Part shown: piece by piece, positions 36,103-47,416 of the stretch
Numbering within the stretch: position 1 is the stretch's first letter
Layout: each line of letters begins with the position of its first letter
Source: Varroa destructor
Taxonomy: Eukaryota > Arthropoda > Arachnida > Mesostigmata > Varroidae
Assembly: GCF_002443255.2 (NCBI RefSeq)
Contig: NW_019211454.1
Span: forward strand, 2,824,352 to 2,888,351
Direction of reading: 5' to 3'
DNA length: 64,000 bases
Made by a program: the position numbers and the translations under genes
Notes under the pieces: generated by a model
Databases searched by the model: none
Told to the model about the DNA's origin: nothing
Seen by the model: the letters and a program-made list of their open reading frames with translations, nothing else

Positions 36103-39100
36103 AAAGGGCAATATTAGCGCTTATTGCATTTTTCAAAAGAAATACTCAGGCTTGCTCATAATAACCTGCCAGAAATAAAGGCTGCTATCTAACCGAGATA
36201 TCTATTGATCAGACGGAAATAAAGAAAGGGTTACAGTTGAAAATAATGTCGTTTAGAAATCAGATAGGTTTTCCTCAAATAGGTTAACGACGTCCATTGT
36301 CGTTGGATCAATTTCGAACCCATTTGTGATCGCTGCATGCTCCGGAGAATAGGCTGACACTGTTCAATGACGGGGAATATTAAGACTGCCTTTTTCAGAT
36401 TTCCAAAAGATCGTTATTTCATTTATTTGGATGTGCGATTTGTTCGTACCTACAGCGTTGACAAACGTTGTCCAGAGACCGAAGCGGCGGAACACTCGAT
36501 CGTGATGAAGCCTAAGCAGGAACCCAGATCTGCTTCGAACAGATTCAAGCACGTAGCTGTTACTAATAAATGTATTACGTCGGTATTCAATAGGCTGACA
36601 AAAGAAACTGTGTTCATTGCCCCTATTGGCTACTACGAAAATACGTCTATAACGTTTTACGTGTATGCGCAGCGAAATCATTATTAAAAAGCATTTAAAT
36701 ATTCTTTGCAATAAGTAAGGTACTTAAAATGACTGGAGTTGCATACTTTGATGCTGTTTTTTCATTCACATGTATCCCGAGTTTTCTGAAATCTATATAT
36801 ACAAATTGACGTATAACTTAGTAGTAAATGTTACAGCTAACTTACACCTTCAAACCTATAACTATTAATCTCAAGACGTAAGTCATCGGAATTTGTCTCA
36901 CATGGAACGGCTTAGTATTTGCCATACAAAAGCTTTCAGCTGTTCGCTAGTGTTCCTTGGCTGTTTTCAACTCCAGTAGCAAATCATTCATAGTCATATT
37001 ATTAGATAAAGATAAGTTGAGTTGGGAAACAACTTTGAGGGGTGCACTCATTGGCCTGATTATCTAACTCGATTGCATTCGCCTTTTTAAGAAAACGGTG
37101 ACATGAAACCCGTCTCCGCCCAACATAATGGTGACAGCGGTTTTCTGCTTCGTAAGCACCAAACGACAACAGCAGTTGCCCCGTAAACATCTTGTCATTG
37201 TTCAATCGCTATCAATAAGGCGTAGTTTCTAATTGCAACAAGTCAAACATGTCGCTGCTCTCCCAGTCCACTTGGCCAGCCAGCAGAATTCAGACGCATC
37301 CATGGTCGATGTCGGCGTCGCGTGTACGTGTCACCTTTATTCACTCGAAGTCAACTGTAATGGAAGCAGACGACCTTTATTTAACATCCATCTGTCTCGA
37401 GGCCTTTCCTTCGCTTTTTCCTCGCTCATCTTGTTCCTTAAGGAGAGGGTAAATCTGCCCTCGTCTCCCGTCCTCTTTGACTTTTCGCTGATTCAATTAG
37501 CCGCCGCTTCCCGCCACTGCTGCTGCTCATGAGTCGGTGGCTCATCCGTGGACACACAGATATAGAGTGCCCATGAGAACATGGGTAGAGGACGACGCCA
37601 AGCGTAAAGACAAGAACGAATCGAAGGTTCAAACCAGGCAAGAACACGAGGCTGGTACACACACTCGCATGCACAAAAACATTTGACATACTGAAAGGAT
37701 CGTTGTCTTGTAGTTGCCAATGGACTATAGGACATTGGCTGGCTTTTACCCCCGACTACGTCTGGTTGGAGATTACAAGCGAGTCACCACGTGATCGGGA
37801 GAGATCAGTTCTTTGTTTTGGGCATGTTTGTTCTACAGGACAAAGGGGAAAAAGAGCAGGAAACACAGTACGAGCTATGCATGTGGACAGCAACGAGATG
37901 CCCCTACTCAGAAAAAAGTGATCAACAACTGGACATGGCAGTCTGCGTATTAGCAGTGGTAGAATTTAGTTGAGGGGCACATGAACCACGCTGAACTAAT
38001 TGGACGTGTGGGAGGGAGAGATGAGAGTGGGCTCAAGTGGACATTACGTCAATAGTAGAAGATCAACAAAAAGGGGCAAACTCATGGAAACAGAGCTAGG
38101 AACTGGGCGGTTGTATGATTGCGAATACGGAACGACGAACTCTGCGAACATCTGGAGCAAATAGTGCAAATTAGAGGCATCTTCGGGAAATCCAACGACA
38201 TACGAAAGGGGAAAATTAACATGGCGGTATCGAACATGGAGTCCCACTTATACACAGTACACAGACGGGTCTGCCAGATCAACTAGCGGCGCCTGTGACA
38301 TTGACGGCGCAGACAGAGAGTTCTTTTCGTGCACGGGCTTTTAGTTGATTGAATGACTGGGCATCTACTATTTCCTCAAGGGCACCCAGCAACAGATCGG
38401 AGATGTCTAAGCGAGTGTAGAAGTCGCCTCGTATGTGAACAAATCCTCAACCTACATATATTACTCGGTCTACATAATATGCAACTCCTTGAGGCCACAG
38501 ACGGTTACATTAAAAGACTTCAGAGGGATTTTGCTCTTTGTGCGAAACTGTGGCATTGAATCGAGAGTCTTACGAACGTTCTTTGCTACAAGATTACTCC
38601 TTAGATATGCGTTCGTAGCATCGTGGAAAGACCTTGTTGCGATTCTCTATTGCTAAGTGCAATAAAAAGGCTCTACTGGATTTGTGAGTGAGCATGGCAA
38701 AATCTGCATTTGATTTCATTGACCCCGGAAGGGTTTTGTTCATCAGAAGTTGGACTAAATAGTCGTTAATAATAATTCATCGTTATAGTCAGTGTACAAT
38801 ATATAATGTACCCGTGGTACACTTTTTTTGTGAAGCAAATATGGTTAAAAAAACCTCCATTATTTTCTAGGCCTCATAAGGTTTCAGAGTTACCATACAA
38901 CCACATGAACGGCAGATAAGTTGCGGAACAGTAGCTTATTAACTATTAAATTAAACTTCCTCATTTCTTAATTTGTTTAATAAGTTTATTTAAAACTCTC
39001 CATAGAACGCATTGATTCCTGTTTACTGGCGTGTACATATGTAGACGTTATGTATTCAACCTGAAGATATTTTCCTAAGATATCAGCTAGAATTTATTTC

Positions 39101-40263
39101 TGTTAAAATATTTAAATGAAGCACCTCACGGCTTTAGGGCGCTTCTGTACCAGCTTCGAAATTTAAATGATGAATTATTTATATTTTTATGCAGTTACGG
39201 TTGACTGGACGCTTTTCGATGTAAATCTGTATAGCCAACGTCTTGGTCGTAAGAAAATATCATTTGGCAGATACTAACAATAATTAAAAGAAAGGTAATT
39301 TTTCGGTTACCTAAACATCTAATACCATTTCAATCTATCTACGTATCGAAAAGCAAGAGCAATCAGGAATCCAGTCACTTTGGCAGGTAGCTATTCTATA
39401 TGTGTACATTATTCTATACTTTATCAGTCGATCGGTGAGTCAATGTGATTTACTGCCCAGCCCAGCGGAAGCTCAAAGTGGTAATAAAAACTGTTAAAAA
39501 TATGCTTAATACCGAGTTTTTTTTTGGCGTCTCATACCAAAAAAATACCAAAAAAACGAAATAGCTTATGGGTTCTGTGTGGCCGCTTGAAACGAGCAGC
39601 TAGTTCTGTTGGGTGTCGCTTCTGCTGTGTTGCTAGTGGTATCGAGCGATGATGGTGAACGGTAAAATAGTTCGGTTGTTTGCGAACGGAAATCCACAGT
39701 CATCAACAGTTGGCCAACATTGGTCAGTTACGAGCACGAAAATATAAACAGCCGTTTTTTGAAGATGTGAGAAATTATCGCCAACCTGTGAAACATTTGG
39801 CTTTAAGACAGGTAGGTACTTTAGGCCTACCATGCGTTATTTAAGGTTAATAGAAATACAGCCAATCACTCAGTTACAACCCATTCCGAACAAAAACTAT
39901 AAGAATACCCTTAACCATCCATTGATGTTACTGTAGATAAATTCCCGCCAACTTTTAAATTTTTGCGACAACATAGAGTTTAAGTATGCTTAGTTATAAA
40001 TAAACGAGTGCAAATATATGCGTGTACGACTATAGAATGGACATCCTACCGAATTCTACGAGCAAAGATCGTTGATCAAAAGAACAACTTCAATGAATCT
40101 CCAGGTTCGTTATACCAATGCTAAACTTACGCCTAACACAAAAAAAAACAGCATTGATCACCAGCAAAATTGTGCCTACAATTTTAGGAAAAGTATATTC
40201 CATCTAAAATTACCGATGTGCAACTATTGTAATTTCATCAGACAAGGTAAAGAAAACAAAAAG

Positions 40264-40279
40264 TATATATATATATATA
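40264..40279. repeat. (TA)8 microsatellite abutting an assembly gap
   Basis: Sixteen bases of perfect TA alternation run directly into the N block, so the true tract is probably longer. Confidence 0.9.
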
Positions 40280-40379
40280 NNNNNNNNNNNNNNNNNNNNN
40301 NNNNNNNNNNNNNNNNNNNNNNNNNNNNNNNNNNNNNNNNNNNNNNNNNNNNNNNNNNNNNNNNNNNNNNNNNNNNNNN
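40280..40379. other. Assembly gap, 100 N
   Basis: Exactly 100 ambiguous bases, which is the usual placeholder for a gap of unknown length. Open frames reported across it are artefacts. Confidence 0.98.
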
Positions 40380-43300
40380 CTATTGTTCTTTCTATCAAAT
40401 AATGCATAAATCTGAAACAAGAACACTGAATATCAAGTATTTTATTTAACTATTGCAGAAACGTTTTCGCAGTTTGAACTAACTGGTCAAAATCTTGAAC
40501 TTCTATTTTTAACAGGTGGCTTGAATTTTTTAAAAAACGATCAACCCCATTCAATATCTACCTTGTCACAAGACTTGGAATTAGGGGTTCTGCAATTAGT
40601 GCACGGTAAATAGTATAGGAAATTTAACTATAATAAGAGAACGGCACGTGACTTTCAGCGGGCGAAATTTGTCATTAGATATAACGATCACAATATCCGG
40701 ATAGACAAATGCGGGGGTTGTTCTATCGTATAGTTGTGTAGATGCTCGCTCAAACTAGCATCTAGACTCTAGCTCAACTGTATGATGGATAACGCAAAAG
40801 AACATGCCGTTATCAAGTAAGTGATTTACGTTTTTTGCCGCCGTGACACGCCTACATGATACACAATCGTATCCGCCTAAGGACCAAGCGATAAATTGCA
40901 CGGAGCTTCGCAAAAGGACACACAGTCTAACAGATTTAGTAACCAACGGGTTTCCTTAACACTTTTACTCCTGTTTTGTGTTCTGCGGAAAAAACTTCCT
41001 ATCGTTGCTGAACATAACGATGGCGCGCGACGATGCAACGTAGCACTCATGAAATCTGTGACAGCAGCGGCAAATCCCTGCCATTCCTATGTGCATCTGT
41101 GTGAATTTATATGTATGCGCGTGCGTGAGGTCGTAGTTGAAACATGGCGACCCTATCGGATACGAGCAAATGGATATAGCAGATAGCTAGTTATAAGGGT
41201 ATTCATCGAACAGCCTACGCTAGTAGGTCAACCTTAGACGTTCCTGCTCGTCATCCTTGCTCGCGTGGCTGATTTACAAGTTGTGTAGCAGCCAGCTAGC
41301 CAACCTGCCTGTCTATTTGTTTGTCGGACTGATTGAAGGGCTATTCCCTATTGTTGGGCTCGGGCAGTACGCAGTAACGCAGGTGACATACAGAAGTAGC
41401 ATTACGTCGTCAGGCAATAGCATGGCGGCATCTGACTTTCCGTTTCAGGGCGGTGGCTGCTACCAACACCGTTGTTGCTGCTGTTGTTATTATTATCCTT
41501 ACCTGATCCACGAGCCCGTATTTCCATCCATCTGGCTAGTGAGCCCCAAAGACAGCAATAGTCCCAATATTACCGGCTTTCGTCGTTGTCGTCGTCGTCG
41601 TTGTTGATAGGAACAATGATAAATATCAACACTAAAATAAAAGTTTCAGCAGCAAAAGTACAAGCAACATAGATACGGATTGTCTCAAAACGCACGGTAG
41701 TAACATGAGTTGCTAACGGACAAACTAATTAACCGGTTAACTCAATAGTAACGTTCCACGCCCAAGAACGAAGGCGGTAGCGACAATGGCGAAACAATCC
41801 AAAGGGAGCCATCTGTATCGTACAATGTTCTGTTGTCAATAACGAAAATCAAAAAGGAAAAAAAAAAACATGGGCAGAAGCGGAAGAAACAACAAAAGGG
41901 ACAAAAGAAACAACAAAAGAGGAAGCTTAGCGACGGCGACCTGTTTCTAGATGCGCAAATATCCCTATAGACGTATAAGTGTCGCGTGTGTACCTGATAA
42001 AAGTTGGTTAAATACAAGGAAACAATAGCGATAGTAGCGGGTCTGCGAGGAGTAAGGAATATCCGAACATTCAAATAGTACCGCGATTTGGCCAGAGAAA
42101 TGGTTTAAATAACAGCACAATAGGTACACATAAATATAATTGTTTCTATCGACTCCCGGTGGTCAGCAAGCAGGACATAGACGAGAGGGCGAAGAACATA
42201 CGGAAAGTGAAGGAAGTATATAGTCGTGTTTGTCTGCGTATGTGTGAGCAGGTGATTCTGTCGAACTCAATTGACTTCAGTTTCTATTGAGGTAGCGCCA
42301 CGAGACTCTGCCGATGCCGGGAAACGTATTACATATTTTTTGTGATCTAGTCACCCGACACACAAATATGAACATTTCACTTTCTACGAAAAAATGTTGT
42401 TTATTAATGGAAATTTAGGCCATTTTGAAGCTGTACAACCATAGCTGAGTGATTCTTTTAGCTTTTTCTGTTGGGAAATAAATCAAAATTCATTCCTCAA
42501 CAGATAGTTTTTTCGAAGGCTCTAACGTTAGTGGGGTTCACCTGACAAACTATGCGACTAATATGACAAACTTTTAAACGGCAGACCCATGCCCCACAAA
42601 GTCGCTGTTCAATGACGTCAGCACCATCTCATCGAAGGTCACTGGGCTACTTGTTGTACCGCGATATGTTTGGCAGTGGAACAGATTTTCTTAACGACCA
42701 GAAGTAGATACCGATGGGAACGTTATAATTTCATTTTTGATTATGTGGTACTGGATTAATTTAAGGTTCCATGTGCATTTTAGCCGAATGGTATCATCCA
42801 GTAAACGAGCAACGTGTGCATTTTATATCAGATTTTTTTCTAGGTCTTTTTTTTTACCTAGAACAATTAATTACAGCTTTAGCTAGAGCACATTAAATTG
42901 CGTGCGCATCGTATTATGAATCTCAGGCCCGTGCTAACTAGCAGCATAATTCGTGTAGGAACAAAGAAAACAATCGGTCTATGCGGGTTAAAATGATAAC
43001 CTTCTATTTGAAAGAGTCCACTTCGTTAAATTAACTATTTTTATACAATGAATATAAGCGATACGTCCAAAACCGTTCGATTAGGTACAACAGGCTCGAA
43101 TTTCCTACTGGTCTTGATAAAGTGATCGGCCCAAATTACAGGAGGCATTACAAACTACAGAGGCAAATTATACAAAATTCAACATTATTTATACCAGAGA
43201 AGCTTGTTAGTGTTTTATGTTACTAGATACGCATAACGTGAAATTGTGCGGAAGCATTATAAACAGAGAGCACTTAAGACCGATGTAAGAAGCCAAAACG

Positions 43301-43384
43301 AGTATCGCATACACGCCAGTATAGAATAATGTGGTGTGAGACTATGAGTAAAATATACATAAATTTACGGTAGAAATATTCCTG
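40380..43384. other. Intergenic, no supported gene
   Basis: Positions about 41000-41610 are GC-richer and end in TTG/TTA and GTC/GTT triplet runs (about 41470-41490 and 41581-41604). Those runs explain the Cys/Arg-rich 116-codon plus-strand frame there. A long A-run lies near 41858-41868. Confidence 0.45.
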
Positions 43385-44445
43385 CTATAAAATCAAGGGA
43401 AATACAACGACACTAGATTTATTAAATGGACCCTGGCATATTTTTAGTCTACGTAAGCCATTTCTTTTGTAACGAAATTTAGCTGTTGGTTCAAGCGAAA
43501 ATTCGATGAACTCGTCGATTCCTTTGGGTAAATGCTGTTCGTCAAAAAGGAAAAACATTAACACTTGAGCCGCTTCGATGCCACGAAGCCAAGAGTCCCT
43601 CGGTTGACTCGAAGCACTGAACGAGTATAACCTCCATAATGCCTCGTAACTCAAACGAGGCACTCTTTGGGGTTGCTTAAATAAATCATTGTGAGCCAAC
43701 ACGGTCGGTTGATGGCTTTGACCAGAGATAGCTTCTGAGCTTCGCTCAAGTAGCGAAATCAACTGCTCCCATGAGACGGCAAGCTTCTTATTCAGTATTC
43801 CGCCGTAGCCGTAGTGCTCGCACTTGATATACTCCTGATGATCCTGGCTCCTTTAGCACCGTCGGCCAGGTTGCCGAATACCGAGAACAAGTGAGTCAAT
43901 AACAGGTTCAATTGATGGATGCGCCTTTGTCCACGAGCAACGTCTAAATGCAGCGTGTAACAGAAAATATGGTGAAGAATGATTTTCAAACGAAGCTTCT
44001 ACTATATGTTCCAAAAGCTTTCAAAGACTTGTTAAGCTTGCGAATGGTTTTCTATACGTTTGTCAAAGCAAACAGTAATGAAATATGAATTAATGGCTAC
44101 GACCAGAGTGGCGGGCGTCAACAGTTCAACGAAGTAGACCAGCACCATGATATTTATTGGTTGGCATAGTAATCAGCTTCGCGCAGAAGGTCATTCATCT
44201 TATTGATCAATGAGTTGAAGCAAAATTTAGCTATTTATCGATGAATCGAGCGAATACCGGAAAAAAAATTGAGCCCGTTAATTATCTTGCAATGCGTTTA
44301 CATTAAATTAGTCTTTTTCTACACGTTGATCCGCTTGGGTCTTTATGAGGCAGAGAATTAAGACTGCAATGCATCTTTGTTGAAGGGACGCCACACAGAA
44401 ATGATGCTACAAAATCGTACCCCTTTGACATTTCTGATTTCAGCC

Positions 44446-44450
<5 letters not shown>
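43385..44450 (-). pseudogene. Possible decayed gene, patchwork of minus-strand frames
   Basis: Not recognised. Read on the minus strand, consecutive protein-like stretches follow each other in different frames. From about 44445, MAEIRNVKGVRFCSII is seen. From about 44232 down to 44160 come FNSLINKMNDLLREADYY, then a hydrophobic INIMVLVYFVELLTPATLVV and AINSYFITVCFDKR (to about 44060). About 43989-43830 gives KIILHHIFCYTLHLDVARG and QRRIHQLNLLLTHLF, and about 43837-43385 gives EYIKCEHYGYGGILNKK and SWEQLISLLERSS and continues to the stop. At least three frame changes would be needed, and I saw no clean introns. It may be a pseudogene of a membrane protein, or chance open frames; 125-codon frames are expected by chance here. 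Confidence 0.2.

Positions 44451-44477
<27 letters not shown>
44449..44477. repeat. (TA)n microsatellite
   Basis: Twenty-nine bases of perfect AT/TA alternation. Confidence 0.95.
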
Positions 44478-47088
44478 CGATTATTAGTTAAGAAAAAAGA
44501 TAGCTAATTTAGCAACGATTACAAATATATGATATTACGTGTGCTACGCTAAGATACGCCCGTTCTAAAGGACGAAAGGGTGCTTGATGGTAAAAAAAAC
44601 AAAAATAAAAAAAGCGTTTTTTGACGATTTCGACTGGCACCTCGGCTTCACACAAGCTCAATGATATTGCGTTGCATTTTCGGGTTTTTTTTTAAAGCGG
44701 TCCCTCCCACAAACTTGCTTGAAATTGCAAGTAGATAAGAGAGCGGTCGAACGTTACTATTAGTGCGGCGACCAACCGAAATTAGCGTTAAGCACTAAAT
44801 TGACTGTTCAGTTAAATTTTTTTAACTATAAATTACTAGCGGAAGTAACAGTCGGACCAGAAAACGAAGCGCTACATTCGGCACTCCATTTGTTTTAAGA
44901 CACACGGAACAATTTAGATATTAAGAATTTATCATGTGTGTGCTGTTGTTGTTTCCTGTGACCACCTGACGTGGGTCAACTTATTGTCGTAGCCATACCA
45001 AGTGACTGTCGGCAACTTTTGTATCGAGCTTACGGTAAATTTGATTACAAGGTAAGGGCAGGGAAAGTTTCAACTTCTAAATAGCAGTTACCATTCGTGC
45101 GGGGTTTAGCCAACTGCACGTAGCTGTGCTTCAGAACTGTGCCGCAACCAGAACTGTGTTGTTGCAAAGGGAAAAACCTTCCAGTACGATTATGTTGCAG
45201 TGGGAAATGATAACTGTTATACGATAAGTTCCTATTTGTTCAGTTTGGTAATTACTTCATTAATTTACTACTCTTATAATTGTTGTGTACCGGTATACAG
45301 CGAAAAATCAGTTGATTCAATTGAATAAATTTCGTATTGATTATCGAATGAAGTAAATGATAAACAAAAAGCCGACGTCCTACAGTCAAAGGCGATATAA
45401 GCTGACCAATTATTCTGCCTGTTATTTACTACAAGTGACCGTTGTTATCATGACATCTTTTTTTCATTTTATCATGAATTTTGGTTATCATCTCGTTTTT
45501 CCCGCGTTTACCAGTTTATAAATCTTATTCTGCTTTCATCTTAATCAAGACTATAAACACTAAGAACTTCTAGCCGCTTTCTCAGCACTTATATGGATCT
45601 AACTGCTACTCCCTGCCAGTGCTAGGTACTTCTTAAGCATTCTCAGACACTGCACGCCCTAAATGAAAAAGTTCATTTGCTGACACAATGACAACGTCCC
45701 TAATAGACACCGTGAACAGACCCACAATGTCTGTAAAGTAGCTTTATGACTTTGGCATATTACGGCTTTTAACAACCAGCAAGTCACCCGCAAGTCACCC
45801 GCAGAATCGTGCGTTTCCCGCGCGCTTACTTCTCGAGTCCACGAACACCTGTGGCAACAAGCTTCTACATCGGAACCCTCTAGTCCCCAAGATATTTTTA
45901 CATTGTTTTTTGGTACATGTCTTGAGTAGCGACTAGCTTTCCACGGGCAGAAGATGCACAGGTGAATGTCGCCCCCGCCACCTAACATTATCTCTGCGAC
46001 TCCTGTATGGAGCGTCTCCAACATGTTGGACTCCTGCTTGCAGATACGCGCAGACTCACACAAATGGATATAGTCATGTATGAACGGAAAAACGGTAACG
46101 TTCATTCTGATCTGGTAAGAAGATTGTTGTGATGTGGGATACCAACATCGACGTCATAATAACGGCGAATGCTGTGTGAACGTTCGAAGGCACGTTTTTG
46201 GACTCTTTTTCTCTCACGGAACGCTGCCCGGCATCTGGTTCCCATTAAACTAAGGCAACAATCCCAGAAAGAGCGAACCAAAGCAAAATTATCCCCCTGC
46301 TTAAAGTGAAGCTTTCACAGAGCTCCTTTTTAGCAGGGAGAAAGTCCTTGATGGTAATACTATTCGAAAATGACAGTTGTCTTCTGCTGCTCGATGGACT
46401 GCAAAACAGAAGCTAGAGACATCCGGACGCTATAATTTTTAATTTACTGCTAGGTGATGAGAGAGTAAAAATCGATCTCTTCCAGTGGGCTCGAGTCGAC
46501 CTCTGGAGACGTCTCGACAAAGTTCTCAGGTCGAGTCCTATAGGGAAAATAGTTCACTCTAACAACGACTGAGGAACTTTAGCTAAATAGATGAATTCAT
46601 TTGCTAGTGATATAAATTATGACTTGTTTGTATTCCTCTGGTAAACGTTTATTTACGTTGTACAAAAAGGTTGAAAATGATTCGTTTTAACTTTGCCGGC
46701 CTAACGATAGGTTTGTTATTAAATATGTTACTCAATCGAGTGTTAAAAGCAAAAAACCGCGCATCTATAAACACCTTCAAACTGGTTTGTCATTGCAATA
46801 AATATCAAACAATAAGCTCATTATTTTATTATTATTATTATCAGTATTAAGCAGCTATATTTATAGCTAATACAGCATAACTGATAGGACAAATTATTTC
46901 ATTGAGTAACCTAAAGCTCCTAGGCTGGTACAAGCGAACCCAGCAGACATTGAAATTTAAAAAAGACCGCTAGCGGACGATAAATATTTTAGTCTTTTGA
47001 AAACTTGTGAATGGAAGGTGACTAAGTTTATTTTGGGCGAAATCCATTCACGAGGCAAAACATTTTTCAACCTCGAAAGTCTACGCTA
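44478..47088. other. Intergenic, no supported gene
   Basis: A 148-codon minus-strand frame at 45659-46105 is Cys-rich and unrecognised, and I rate it chance-compatible. An 11-base unit (CAAGTCACCCG) is tandemly duplicated at 45780-45801. A (TTA)n run lies at about 46820-46841. Confidence 0.45.
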
Positions 47089-47099
47089 ATGGTCAAATT

Positions 47100-47416
47100 G
47101 TTGCCTCTCGAAGACCACAGCGCTGCGGAAATTGATTGGAGATCCGTAAAAACATTAGGGAAGGAGATTTTAAGGGAAAGTTTAGTACGTCAATGGTGCA
47201 ACGTTTCAACAGTGGAGATTGGAGTGTTGAAGACCACCGAAGCAGTGGCCAAATGTTGGAACTCGGAGAAGACGAATGCATCGATGCGATCGAGGAGGCT
47301 TTTCGGGTCAGTAGAGCTCGGAGTGTAAGAGTGTCTCAGCCCAAACCGATATGTACACGTAACCTGTTACAGACCTATGACCATAATTGAAAAAATGGGT
47401 CCCCTGAATTAACTAC
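47100..47416 (+). pseudogene. Mariner transposase relic, N-terminal part
   Basis: The frame at about 47136-47330 contains the end of the mariner helix-turn-helix region followed by VQRFNSGDWSVED, SSGQMLELGEDE and DAIEE. This order is typical of mariner N-termini (family: RFxSGDxSxED, SGRPxExDxDE, IEE). After a frame change, KWVP is found at 47393-47404, matching the conserved WVPHEL linker, with the next residues disrupted by a small deletion. No catalytic domain follows in the next few hundred bases. This is a different copy from the relic at 19.6 kb and covers the complementary half of the protein. No inverted repeats were identified. Confidence 0.72.

Larger units (their letters stand above)
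30698..40262. other. Intergenic, no supported gene
   Basis: Holds several TA microsatellites (listed separately) and a purine-rich plus strand at about 31130-31740. GC-richer, CAA/CAG-containing patches lie at about 34500-35320 and 37200-37720. Two overlapping opposite-strand frames at about 36364-36711 (106 and 115 codons) show no recognisable content. Confidence 0.45.

Noticed and set aside
40072..40449. Open frames spanning the N block
   Set aside because: They are created by unknown bases and carry no sequence information.
41257..41607. 116-codon plus-strand frame with Cys-rich and Arg-rich ends
   Set aside because: The Cys and Arg clusters come from TTG/TGC and CGT triplet runs, and no homology is recognised.
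45659..46105. 148-codon Cys-rich minus-strand frame
   Set aside because: No recognisable domain, no splice context, and the length is within chance expectation for this window.
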